DNA of 64,000 nt from Novosphingobium sp. (GTDB lineage Bacteria; Pseudomonadota; Alphaproteobacteria; Sphingomonadales; Sphingomonadaceae): contig NZ_JAIXZS010000098.1 in assembly GCF_027489515.1 (NCBI RefSeq), forward strand, positions 31,406 through 95,405, in the 5' to 3' direction. The position numbers were made by a program, and so were the translations under genes. This document shows, one piece after another, positions 50,966 through 59,821 of this stretch. A model generated the notes under the pieces. That model made no database searches. It worked only from the letters and a program-made list of their open reading frames with translations, and was not told where the DNA came from. How positions within the stretch are numbered: position 1 is the first letter of the stretch; every line of letters begins with the position of its first letter.

Positions 50966-51993
50966 GCCCGGTCAAACACCCAGCGGATGAGGCCATGGAG
51001 GAACGTGCGCTCTTCCGAAGGCGGCAGCGCGCCATAAACTGCGGCAAATTCGTGTTCCGCCGCCCCGGCCATGGCGGCGGCGACCGCGCGGGCATGATCG
51101 ATCGAGCCGCGCTCGTGCATCAGCCCGGCCAGCCACAGCACGTCATTCTCGCGGCGCGCCTCGCGGCTGAGGCCGAGGAACGCATCGAGCCTTGCGCGCT
51201 CGGCCGCATCGCACTGCCGGCGTACATGGATCAGCATGAGTGTACGCTTGGCCTCGGCCAGATCGCCGTTCTGTTCCTTGCCATAACCGGGGTCTTCCGA
51301 AAGGTTGCGCAAGTCGTCCTCGATCTGGAAGGCAAGGCCGAGGAAATAGCCGAAGCGCACGACCATCTCGGGATCGAGCCGCCCGCGCGAGCCGATGATG
51401 AGGCCGAGCTGTGCCGGCCAGATCATCCCCATCCACGCGGTTTTCTTGAGCGCCATGCGCAAGTAGTCGGCCTCGGCAAGGTCGGTCACGTTGCGGTCGC
51501 GCCAGCCGAGTTCGAGCGCCTGCCCCTCGGCAGTCTGCCTTGCCATCGTGGCGGTGACATCCATGACCTGTCGGATCACGTCGCCGCCAAGCGGGCGCAC
51601 GGCATCGATCAGCGGTGCAAAGGCGGCAAACAGCAGCGCGTCGCCCGCATTGATCGCCAGCGGCACGCCGTGGAGAGCGTGGAGCGTCGGCCGGCCGCGT
51701 CGCAGTTCGCTGCCATCCTGTACATCATCGTGGATGAGGAGCGCGTTGTGGAGCATTTCGATCGCGGCGGCCGCGCGCACCGCCTCGGGCATGGGTTCGC
51801 CGCCGGAGCGCTGGCCGAACACGGCGGCATTGGCGAGGCAGATGGCCGGGCGCAGCATCTTGCCGCCGCGCTGAGGATAGTCGGCCAGCATCTCGTCGAG
51901 AAAGGGCGAAGGTGCGGGCGCGGCCAGATAACGCGCCACCTCTGCGCGAGTCGCGGCACCGTAGCGCTGGAGCAGGGCACCCTCGACCGTCAT
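50962..51993 (-). CDS. Polyprenyl diphosphate synthase family protein
   Basis: First Asp-rich motif LLIHDDVQDGSELRRGRPT; second region FQIEDDLRNLSEDPGYGKEQNGDL; start at TGATG overlap. Confidence 0.92.
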   Translation of the reverse strand: MTVEGALLQRYGAATRAEVARYLAAPAPSPFLDEMLADYPQRGGKMLRPAICLANAAVFGQRSGGEPMPEAVRAAAAIEMLHNALLIHDDVQDGSELRRGRPTLHALHGVPLAINAGDALLFAAFAPLIDAVRPLGGDVIRQVMDVTATMARQTAEGQALELGWRDRNVTDLAEADYLRMALKKTAWMGMIWPAQLGLIIGSRGRLDPEMVVRFGYFLGLAFQIEDDLRNLSEDPGYGKEQNGDLAEAKRTLMLIHVRRQCDAAERARLDAFLGLSREARRENDVLWLAGLMHERGSIDHARAVAAAMAGAAEHEFAAVYGALPPSEERTFLHGLIRWVFDRA

Positions 51994-52838
51994 CAGCCGA
52001 TCTCGATCTCCATCAGCCCCACCAGCAGCGCCTGCCGCCGGCAATAGACCGCCCCGGAGTAGAGGCCGGCCGGCTGCCCGGCGGGTACGGATATCGTCGC
52101 CAGCAGACCGGGGGCATCGGGGTCGAGGGCAAAGGTGATGTCGATGATCGGCGGCGCGCTGCTGCCACGCAGGACAAGCGCATCGCAGGCAAGGTCGGCC
52201 GGAGCGACGGGCCGCGCCGGCAGGGCAAACGCGGTGGTCCTCGCCCGCGCTGTCTCGCTGCCGTGAAAGACCACGCTCAGCGCCAGCTTGTCCGGCGCCG
52301 GGGCAGGCTGGGGCGCAGGATGCGGTGCCGGGGTGGGCGCGGAACCATGCGCTTTCGGCGCAGGGAAGGGACCCACGACGGTCGAACCAGGCGGTGGCGG
52401 GCTCGCAAGGCCATCGGCCTGTCGCACTAGTGCCTCGCAGATGTCGAAGGTTGCGCTCGTCATCTGGCGTGCAAGGCCGATGAGGTTCCCCGCCATCGCG
52501 CGCAGATCATCGGGCACGTCGCGCACGTTGTAGGCGCCGACGCGGAACTGCTCGGCGGCGCGGCGCCCCTGCGCGATGGTCTCGCCCAGCACATCGTACG
52601 CTGAGCGGACCGTGGCCGCGACCGTATCGTTCACCGCCAGTGTATCGGGATCGTGGACCGGGCCATGCTGCGGATGTGGTGCGGGATCAGCGGCAGCTGC
52701 GGCTTGAGCGGCAGCGTGGGCTGCGCCGTTGCTTCCGGCTGCGGGACGACTGCCGGCGGCATGGCGATGAGGGCCTTCGCGCGCCGCCTCGGGGCGGGTC
52801 GGGCGGGGTTGGGGGGCAGCGTCGTCAGGGGTGGTCAT
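51993..52838 (-). CDS. Hypothetical protein with Pro/Ala-rich linkers
   Basis: ORF in coupled operon; no recognised family. Confidence 0.6.
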   Translation of the reverse strand: MTTPDDAAPQPRPTRPEAAREGPHRHAAGSRPAAGSNGAAHAAAQAAAAADPAPHPQHGPVHDPDTLAVNDTVAATVRSAYDVLGETIAQGRRAAEQFRVGAYNVRDVPDDLRAMAGNLIGLARQMTSATFDICEALVRQADGLASPPPPGSTVVGPFPAPKAHGSAPTPAPHPAPQPAPAPDKLALSVVFHGSETARARTTAFALPARPVAPADLACDALVLRGSSAPPIIDITFALDPDAPGLLATISVPAGQPAGLYSGAVYCRRQALLVGLMEIEIG

Positions 52839-54990
52839 AGGCAATGATGTCCTCGAGGTCCGGCGCGCCGGAAATGGCGTGGGCTGCCAGCAGGCCCGAC
52901 ATGACCGCGCCTTCGACGCAGCCTGAATGGAAGCCGCTGTCGGTCCAGTCTCCGGCAATGGTCAGGTTGTCGTATGTCCTATCGAGCGGCGAGATGCGGC
53001 TGCGCCAGCTGCCCGGGGTATGGATCACGTAGCGGTCCGACGGGTTGACGTTGGCGCGCCAGTACTGGGTGGCGAAGCGTGCGCGGCCTTGGGGCTCCGG
53101 GCCGCCACATTCATCGGCCTTGAGCAGGTCCCAGCGGAACTGTCCTGCGGCGTCATAGGCTCCTGGCCAGATTGCGCGGATCGGCCCTTCAAGGAAACCT
53201 TCGGCATTGGCGCGAACTTCGGCATCGCGGGCCGGCTGGTACGCCATGTCGCCCTCCGCCGGCGGCTCGGGTGGATCGGGCAGGACTGCGCAGAAATAGA
53301 CCGACGTCGCGGGCGGGCGCTTCCAGCCTTCCTCGGGCACGACATGTGCCATGTCGCACCAGGTATCGAACGGCTTGGCGAAGGCGCCGGTGATGTAGGC
53401 AGGGCCCGGCCAGCCGAGCGATGCGAGGTCCTCCTTGAGCCAGATCTGGAACGCCTGGCTGGCAACGGTCTTCACATCGCGGCACATCGCCTGCCAGCGC
53501 GGATCGCTCGAGACGATGCCATTCGCGCAGTGCGGTACCGCGCCGATGCCCACGCCGAGCACGACCATGTCGAAATCGCGGCGCACCTCGAGCACGCATT
53601 CGTCCGCGCGGCGGCGGTCCCAGTGCGATTCGAACCTGCGGCCCTCGGCCAGCAGCGCCTCGCCCTGTTCTAGCTGGGCATGATCGGGGGCGGAGGGCCA
53701 GCAGGGCCGGCCCTGCACGTCGACGAGCGGCTGGTACTCTCCGCCGCCCGCGATGCGCGCCTGCACATCGAAGCGCAGCCGCGCCGCGTGCGTGCCGGCT
53801 TCATCCAGCTCGATATCGGTGAGCCGGTGGAAGAAGCGGAAGTCCACGCCGCGTTCCTTCAGCGCCGTGTAGAGCGGGGCGAAGACGACATCGCCCATCC
53901 CGGCGCGCATCCGCCACATGAACGCGCCGCGATAGCCGAAGAAAGTGCGCAAGGTGCCGCGCAGGCCTTGCCCTGCGGAAAGACGCGGCTTCTCCGGATC
54001 GCCGTCCTCATACCCCATCGAGAGATCATAGAGCCCGCGCAGGAACGGCGATTGCAGCGAACGCAGCGAGGCGCCGTTCATCCGCATCCATTCGCGGCAT
54101 TCGTAATCGTCGATCGCATCGAGCCCGCGCGGATCGAACATGATCCCGTAGCGGACGAAGCCAGTGACCGTCGCCAGCGTGAGATCGGCGACTTCCCAGA
54201 GGAAGCGCAGCCGGTTGTCGGCGAGGAAGCGGTCCTCGATCCACTGGCGCAGCGGCACCGCCACGGCGTTGACCGCGCCCATCAGCAGGCCCGCCGTCTG
54301 CGGGCTGACCGAGCGCACGAGCGCCGCCAGCACGCCGAGCGCTTCGGCGAAGACGGCGGCGGAGGCAAAGAGGCCCATCCGCGCCAGTTCACCGATCCGC
54401 GCGGCAAGGTCGGCCGGGTTGGCCGGTCCGGCCGCGTGCGGTGCATCGAAGTGCGTGACGAAGCCGTGGCCATCGACCGTGGTATCGAGCACGAGCGCGC
54501 GCAGCAGGTCAAAGGCGCCGGCCATGTAGTATTGCAAGCTGAACACGGCATCCGGCGCGAGCGGATCGCCAGGATAGCCGGCGCGGGGCGGCATATGCAC
54601 TTGCCAGCGCTGGAACTGGCCGATCTCGGTGGCGGCGCACAGCGCGACGTCGTTCTCCGCCGTCCACGCGTCGCGCCAGTCGCCATAGAGGTGGCCGAGG
54701 CCCTTTGCTTCGAGTTCGGCATGGCAGGCACGCATCATGCGGAACGCATTGTCGTAGAAGCCCAGCCAGATGTGGAGGCCGTGCTCCTCGATCCGCCCGT
54801 TCATCCCGCGGCCCGAAGCACCCTTGCCGCCGAGCCGCCAGCCTTCCTGATAAAGTGTGACCTGGTAGCGGCCGCGATGGTGCGGCGCGGTCAGTTCCCA
54901 GGCTGCGGCCATCGAGGCGCAGCCGCCGCCGATGATGGCGACCCTGATGGGCGATTCGGAGGCAGAGGCGGCGCTCAGGGCCGCCTCCAT
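52825..54990 (-). CDS. FAD-dependent oxidoreductase (phytoene desaturase / amine oxidase-like), 721 aa
   Basis: RVAIIGGGCASMAAAWELTA dinucleotide-binding motif; C-terminal NLTIAGDWTDSGFHSGCVEGAVMSGLLAAHAI FAD motif. Confidence 0.88.
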   Translation of the reverse strand: MEAALSAASASESPIRVAIIGGGCASMAAAWELTAPHHRGRYQVTLYQEGWRLGGKGASGRGMNGRIEEHGLHIWLGFYDNAFRMMRACHAELEAKGLGHLYGDWRDAWTAENDVALCAATEIGQFQRWQVHMPPRAGYPGDPLAPDAVFSLQYYMAGAFDLLRALVLDTTVDGHGFVTHFDAPHAAGPANPADLAARIGELARMGLFASAAVFAEALGVLAALVRSVSPQTAGLLMGAVNAVAVPLRQWIEDRFLADNRLRFLWEVADLTLATVTGFVRYGIMFDPRGLDAIDDYECREWMRMNGASLRSLQSPFLRGLYDLSMGYEDGDPEKPRLSAGQGLRGTLRTFFGYRGAFMWRMRAGMGDVVFAPLYTALKERGVDFRFFHRLTDIELDEAGTHAARLRFDVQARIAGGGEYQPLVDVQGRPCWPSAPDHAQLEQGEALLAEGRRFESHWDRRRADECVLEVRRDFDMVVLGVGIGAVPHCANGIVSSDPRWQAMCRDVKTVASQAFQIWLKEDLASLGWPGPAYITGAFAKPFDTWCDMAHVVPEEGWKRPPATSVYFCAVLPDPPEPPAEGDMAYQPARDAEVRANAEGFLEGPIRAIWPGAYDAAGQFRWDLLKADECGGPEPQGRARFATQYWRANVNPSDRYVIHTPGSWRSRISPLDRTYDNLTIAGDWTDSGFHSGCVEGAVMSGLLAAHAISGAPDLEDIIAYDHP

Positions 54991-55118
54991 ATGGTGCGCT
55001 TGCAGTCCGCGCGTCGCCGTCTCATGCCTCGCCTCCCGGAGCTAAGTATCCATGCTTGCGCCGGAAAGTCCATCGCTTGCGATGGGCTGCGGTCCGCTCC
55101 GGACACGAAAACAGCAAT

Positions 55119-55147
55119 CGGGCCGGGAGCACCATGCCCCCGGCCCG
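55119..55147 (-). terminator. Hairpin downstream of first UrcA gene
   Basis: CGGGCCGGG ... CCCGGCCCG. Confidence 0.6.
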
Positions 55148-55177
55148 AACTGACCTGTGTGGTAGGGTGCAACGTGT

Positions 55178-55507
55178 TCAGCGCTGGGCGAGCACCGGGG
55201 CCTGCTGCGACACGGCAGCAGCCAGCGCGGCACGCCGGGCCTTGGCGCGGCAGGTGTTGATCGCCAGCCGCTCCTCGAGCGGGGTCGTACCGGAAGCGGT
55301 GCCGCAGACGCGGCTCACCGCACCGGAGATGCGCGCCTTCAGCGTCGTCAGGCCTTCTTCACTGGCGAGGTTGAGGTCGGCGGTGCGCACCACGGCGACG
55401 TTTACGTTCGGATCGTCCATGGCCGGGGCGGCAAAGGCGGGGACGGTCATTGCGCCGAAGGTGACGGTGGCGGCAATGGCAGCGGCAAGGGTGTTCTTGG
55501 TGATCAT
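55178..55507 (-). CDS. UrcA-family exported protein
   Basis: Signal peptide; VAVVRTADLNLASEEGLTTLKARISGAVSRVCG. Confidence 0.88.
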   Translation of the reverse strand: MITKNTLAAAIAATVTFGAMTVPAFAAPAMDDPNVNVAVVRTADLNLASEEGLTTLKARISGAVSRVCGTASGTTPLEERLAINTCRAKARRAALAAAVSQQAPVLAQR

Positions 55508-55704
55508 CGTGGCTCTCCTTCGGAATTTCGGCTGGTTCGCACCGCCGATGAGCCTTGATTAGGAGCGCCGCGTCAGCGCGCCTGCGAAGCGTGCGTCAGC
55601 ACATCGTCAAAAGTGCATTGCACTGGAAACAAAAGAAAATTGGTGCAGCCTCGGCGTGTCGACGTACGGCAGCCTTATCTGGATCCGGCAACCGCCCATA
55701 CGCG

Positions 55705-55735
55705 AAGGGCCGGGAGCGTGATGCTCCCGGCCCTT
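55705..55735 (-). terminator. Perfect 13-bp hairpin downstream of second UrcA gene
   Basis: AAGGGCCGGGAGC-GTGAT-GCTCCCGGCCCTT. Confidence 0.7.
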
Positions 55736-55764
55736 GCTGACCGATGTGGCGATGTGGGGTGTGC

Positions 55765-56085
55765 TCAGCGCTGAGCTAGCACCTTGTCCTCGCGGGGCCG
55801 TGCGACCGCCAGCGCGCTGTTGCGGGCCTTGGTGCGGCACACGGCGATAGCGCGGCGCTCTTCGATGCCGATCGAACCCGTGGCCGTGCCGCAGACGCGG
55901 TTCACGGCGCTGGTGATACGGGCGTCGAGAGTCGACTGGCCTTCATCCGACGCGAGATTGAGATCGGAGGTGTGAACCACCGCGACCTTCGTTTCCATGC
56001 CGTTCGCAGGAGCGGCGGTTGCCAGCGTCGGCGCGAGGGCCGAGGCAAGGACGAAAGCGGAAGCGAAGAAGATCCTGTTTGTCAT
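55765..56085 (-). CDS. UrcA-family exported protein (paralogue)
   Basis: Signal peptide; VAVVHTSDLNLASDEGQSTLDARITSAVNRVCG; start at ATG 56085. Confidence 0.88.
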   Translation of the reverse strand: MTNRIFFASAFVLASALAPTLATAAPANGMETKVAVVHTSDLNLASDEGQSTLDARITSAVNRVCGTATGSIGIEERRAIAVCRTKARNSALAVARPREDKVLAQR

Positions 56086-56292
56086 TTTTTGCTCTCCTGT
56101 CGGTTTCGGCGCCGCCCCCCCTGGGGTCACGGGGGAAGTCCCCGTCCGGTGCCGATGAGCCTGTTCTAGGGAGCGTGCGTCAGCCGGGCCGCGAACCCAG
56201 CGTCAATCCTGCGTCAAAAACGTGACGACGCGGGGCTGCAATGCGTTTGACGGAGCTGACGCGGGCGGCGTCCACGGCCCGGCCGCAGAAGA

Positions 56293-56326
56293 AAACGGCC
56301 CAGCCTTCGAGAAGGCCGGGCCGTTT
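56293..56326 (-). terminator. Hairpin downstream of polyproline protein gene
   Basis: AAACGGCCC-A-GCCTT CGAG AAGGC-C-GGGCCGTTT. Confidence 0.6.
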
Positions 56327-56352
56327 CCGGTGTTCGCTTGGAAGGGAGCCGA

Positions 56353-56796
56353 TCAGCCGCCGGGGCTGTCGTTACCCTCGCTCGAACCGATGATCGCGCC
56401 GACACCACCACCAAGTGCTGCTGCACCCAGGATGAACCCAAGATTGGGATGATAGCCGACCTTGGGGGGCGGCGGAGGCGGCGACGGCGGCGGAGGCGGG
56501 GGCGGAGGCGGCGGAGGGGGCGGCGGCGGAGGCGGCGGGGGAGGCGGCGGCGGCGGCGGCGGAGCCGGCGTCGTCGTCGTGGTCACCACCGTCTTGGTCT
56601 TGGGCAGATAGCCGGCCGACCGCTTGCGCTTACCCTTGCGGGCCACGCCTTTCTTCTTCCAGGTCTTCTTGTGCACCTTGTGCTTCTTGGCCGGTGCGCC
56701 AGCATCGGCGTAGACCATCACAGGGGCGGCAATCAGCGATGCTGCGGCAATTGCGCACATCGCGCGGGCAATAAAGCCAGCCGGGGGGTTAGCCAT
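56353..56796 (-). CDS. Exported Lys-rich / polyproline protein with C-terminal glycine-zipper-like segment
   Basis: Signal peptide, KKHKVHKKTWKKKGVARKGKRKR, long proline run, LGAAALGGGVGAIIGSSEG. Confidence 0.75.
   Translation of the reverse strand: MANPPAGFIARAMCAIAAASLIAAPVMVYADAGAPAKKHKVHKKTWKKKGVARKGKRKRSAGYLPKTKTVVTTTTTPAPPPPPPPPPPPPPPPPPPPPPPPPPPSPPPPPPKVGYHPNLGFILGAAALGGGVGAIIGSSEGNDSPGG
56464..56566. repeat. GGC/GGA/GGG triplet repeat encoding the polyproline tract
   Basis: Low-complexity ggcggcggaggc... run within the CDS. Confidence 0.9.
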
Positions 56797-56917
56797 CTTT
56801 GTACTCCACAGAAAAGCGGCGCCTCGCAAGTGGCGAAGGAAACTCAGCGAATGTTTTTATTGGACCCCGATCCACGTATGGACCCTCAGGAAGAGTACGT
56901 ATCATACCTAATGTGCG

Positions 56918-56932
56918 TTCGCAAAGTGCGAA
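56918..56932. promoter_or_regulatory. Isolated perfect copy of the 15-bp inverted repeat TTCGCA-AAG-TGCGAA
   Basis: Perfect hexamer arms, same 3-bp spacer as the EPS copies; ~120 bp upstream of the polyproline gene; no sigma-54 promoter found nearby. Confidence 0.4.
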
Positions 56933-57117
56933 TGTTGCACTGGCTCGCATTTGCAGTAGGTGTTTGAATTAATTTGTAAAAATGTGTTCAATCTCGAACT
57001 GATTTGGCTTTGTGACTGTTGTGAGACGATTTTGTTGCCTGAGTAGTGCTGAGGCAGAGATGCACGGTCACACGCTACCGATTCTGATTTAAAGTAGTAA
57101 TTTCAAGTATTTGATGG

Positions 57118-58641
57118 TTAATGAGTCGCGCTGAGATCGACGTCTGCGCGCGGTCTTGGCGCCAGCCAGACGAGCAACGCTGCAAGTGCGAACAAGCCGG
57201 TGCAGCCCCAGAAAATCGCATTGGTGGCTAGGGTTACGCTTTCCGTCTGGACGATTCGCTCCAGAACGAGCCGTCCCTGATCGGCACTGAAGCCCGCTGA
57301 TTCCGGGAGCGGATGGACGAGGCCGGCGAGGTCCTCATGCGCCAGCTTTGCTTCGCGCTCCCACAGCGTTGTCGCGAGCGAGGTAGCAAAGGCCCCTGCC
57401 AGTGTGCGCATGAAGTTCTGCAACCCGGCGGCGGAAGCGGTCTGGTCGGGCCGCACCGAACCCAGCGCCAGCGACGTCGTGCCGATGAAGAAGAACGGCA
57501 TGCCAAGCCCTTGAAGGAACTGCGGCAGCGAGATCGTGAAGAAGTCCATCTGCGTTACCCAGCCGGTGCGCAGCAGCGACATCAGGCCGAGCCAGACGAT
57601 CCCGAAGGTAATCAGCCGGCGCACATCGAAACGCGCCATCATCCCCGCCGCGACCGGCGACATCACCACAGCCAACACGCCGACAAAGGCCGTGGCATAG
57701 CCGGCGTAAGTCGCCGTGTAGCCGAGGTTCGTCTGCAGAAAGAGCGGGATCACCACGATCGCCGAGAAGAACCCGGCGTAGGCAATGCTCTGCGACGCGA
57801 CCGCTGCGCTGTAGCCGCGCGAGGCAAAGACCGAGAGATCGACCACCGGATTGGCCTCGGTCAGCTCCCAGATGAGGAACGCGGCAAAGCCGATCACGGC
57901 AATTACTGCGAGCGTGCAGATAAACGGGCTCGCGAACCAGTCGGCGTTGCGGCCCTCATCGAGCAGGATCTGCAGCGCTCCGACCCAGATCACCAGCAGT
58001 ACGAGGCCGACATAGTCGATCGGCCGCTTCACTGTCGGCGTTTCAAACCGCAGCAGATAGCGCAGCGCGAACACGGTGCAGAAGGCGACCACCGGCAGAT
58101 TGATGAAGAAGATCCAGTGCCAGCTCAGGTTGTCGGAGATCGTGCCGCCGAAAATCGGGCCAAGGATCGGCGCGACGACGACTGTCATGCTCCACAGGCC
58201 CAGCGCCATGCCAACTTTCTCGGGCGGGAAGATGCGCGTCATCAGGGTCTGCGACATCGGCATGATCGGCCCGCCGCTGAGGCCCTGGAAGATGCGGAAC
58301 ACGATCAGCGCCTCGAGGCTGCGCGAAAGGCCGCAAAGCAGCGAGAACAGCGCAAAGCCGATGATCGCGGTGAGAAATACCCGCACCGCACCGAACCGCG
58401 CGGCGAGCCAGCCGGAGAGCGGCACGCAGATCGCCTCGGCCACGGCATAGGAGGTGATCACCCAGGTCCCTTGCGAGGGCGATACCGCAAGGCTCCCGGC
58501 GATATGCGGCACCGAGACGTTGGCGATGGTGATATCGAGCACCACCACGAAATTGGCGAGCGCAAGGCTGAGCGCGGCGAGCAGCAGCTGCCAGCCTTTC
58601 AGCTCCGGCGCCTTTACCGCCAGCGCGGGCGCGCCGCTCAC
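57118..58641 (-). CDS. DHA2-family MFS efflux transporter (EmrB-like)
   Basis: VVLDITIANVSVPHIAGSLAVSPSQGTWVITSYAVAEAICVPLSGWLAARFG. Confidence 0.93.
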   Translation of the reverse strand: MSGAPALAVKAPELKGWQLLLAALSLALANFVVVLDITIANVSVPHIAGSLAVSPSQGTWVITSYAVAEAICVPLSGWLAARFGAVRVFLTAIIGFALFSLLCGLSRSLEALIVFRIFQGLSGGPIMPMSQTLMTRIFPPEKVGMALGLWSMTVVVAPILGPIFGGTISDNLSWHWIFFINLPVVAFCTVFALRYLLRFETPTVKRPIDYVGLVLLVIWVGALQILLDEGRNADWFASPFICTLAVIAVIGFAAFLIWELTEANPVVDLSVFASRGYSAAVASQSIAYAGFFSAIVVIPLFLQTNLGYTATYAGYATAFVGVLAVVMSPVAAGMMARFDVRRLITFGIVWLGLMSLLRTGWVTQMDFFTISLPQFLQGLGMPFFFIGTTSLALGSVRPDQTASAAGLQNFMRTLAGAFATSLATTLWEREAKLAHEDLAGLVHPLPESAGFSADQGRLVLERIVQTESVTLATNAIFWGCTGLFALAALLVWLAPRPRADVDLSATH

Positions 58642-58642
58642 C

Positions 58643-59821
58643 TCACTTCGCTCCGGTGTCGATCGTCGCGGACATCGAAAGACCGACGCGCAGCGGGTGC
58701 TCCTTGAGCTCCTTCGGCTCGAGCGCGATTCGGACGGGGAGGCGCTGCACCACCTTGATCCAGTTGCCGGTCGCGTTCTGTGCCGGGATCAGCGCTTGCG
58801 CCGAGCCGGTGCTGCCCGAGAAGCCGACGACGCGGCCGCGATAGACGACGCCCGAGCCATAGAGGTCCGAAGTCAGCTCGACCGGCTGGCCGGGCGCAAC
58901 GCGGCGTAGCTGGCCTTCCTTGAAGTTTGCATCGACGTGGGCTTCGCCCAGCGGAACCACGGTCATCAGGACAGTCCCCGCAGCGACGCGCTGGCCGACC
59001 TGCACGGCGCGCTGGGTGACGATGCCATCAACGGGCGCGCGGATCACGGTGCGCGCTAGATCGAGCTTTGCCCGGTCGAGGCGTGCCTTGGCAGCGAGTA
59101 CATCGGGGTTGTCGGTGACGGGTGTACCGCCGACCAGCGCGGCGTTGGCGTTCGATTGCCCTTGCGCCGATCCGCGCGCGGCGCGCGCCTGCGCAAGATC
59201 CGCTTCGGCTACGGCGAGCTGGCCTTGCGCCGCCGCAAAGGCATTGCGCGCGCTCGAAAGTTCCTCGCCGGAAACTGCGCCGCCCGAAACCAGTGCTTCG
59301 CGGCGGGTCAGATCGAGCCGGGCGCGGGCAAGGTTGGCAGCGGCAACACCGACGAGCGCCTGCTTGCGGCGGATATCGGCATCGGTGGCCTGAACCTGCG
59401 CGGCCAGCGCGGTGCCTGTTTCGACCGTCTGGTTCACGCGGCGCAGCGCCTGCGCGACCGCGGCTTCCGCTTCGGCGACGGCAATGCGCGCGTCCGCCGG
59501 ATCGAGCTCCAGCAGCACATCGCCTTTCCTCACCTGCATGGTATCGACCGCGGCGACGCGGATCACTGTTCCCGGCGCCAGTGCGGTGACGGGGGCGATC
59601 TCGGCGGCGACATAGGCATTATCGGTTTCGACGTAGCGGCCGGCGAACAGCCACTCGTAGCCACCAAAGGCAAGCGCGGCAGCGAACACGACGCCGCCCA
59701 GAATGGCAAAGCCGCGCTTGCGCTTGGCGGTGGCTTCATCGGCGGGGGCGGGAGGCGCCAGGGTTGCGGTTTCTTCGAGCATGATCTGGGGGTCGCGGTC
59801 AGCCATCGGGTGCTCTTTCAT
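58643..59821 (-). CDS. HlyD-family periplasmic adaptor (EmrA-like)
   Basis: VETDNAYVAAEIAPVTALAPGTVIRVAAVDTMQVRKGDVLLELDPADARI; coiled coil. Confidence 0.93.
   Translation of the reverse strand: MKEHPMADRDPQIMLEETATLAPPAPADEATAKRKRGFAILGGVVFAAALAFGGYEWLFAGRYVETDNAYVAAEIAPVTALAPGTVIRVAAVDTMQVRKGDVLLELDPADARIAVAEAEAAVAQALRRVNQTVETGTALAAQVQATDADIRRKQALVGVAAANLARARLDLTRREALVSGGAVSGEELSSARNAFAAAQGQLAVAEADLAQARAARGSAQGQSNANAALVGGTPVTDNPDVLAAKARLDRAKLDLARTVIRAPVDGIVTQRAVQVGQRVAAGTVLMTVVPLGEAHVDANFKEGQLRRVAPGQPVELTSDLYGSGVVYRGRVVGFSGSTGSAQALIPAQNATGNWIKVVQRLPVRIALEPKELKEHPLRVGLSMSATIDTGAK

Noticed and set aside
56464-56566. CRISPR-like or regulatory repeat array
   Set aside because: It is an in-frame GGN triplet repeat coding for polyproline, not spaced direct repeats.
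56796-56917. Sigma-54 promoter linked to the operator copy at 56918
   Set aside because: No GC-N10-CC (minus-strand GG-N10-GC) arrangement between the gene start and the repeat; TGGCTCGCATTTGCA at 56941 has 9-bp rather than 10-bp spacing and points the wrong way.
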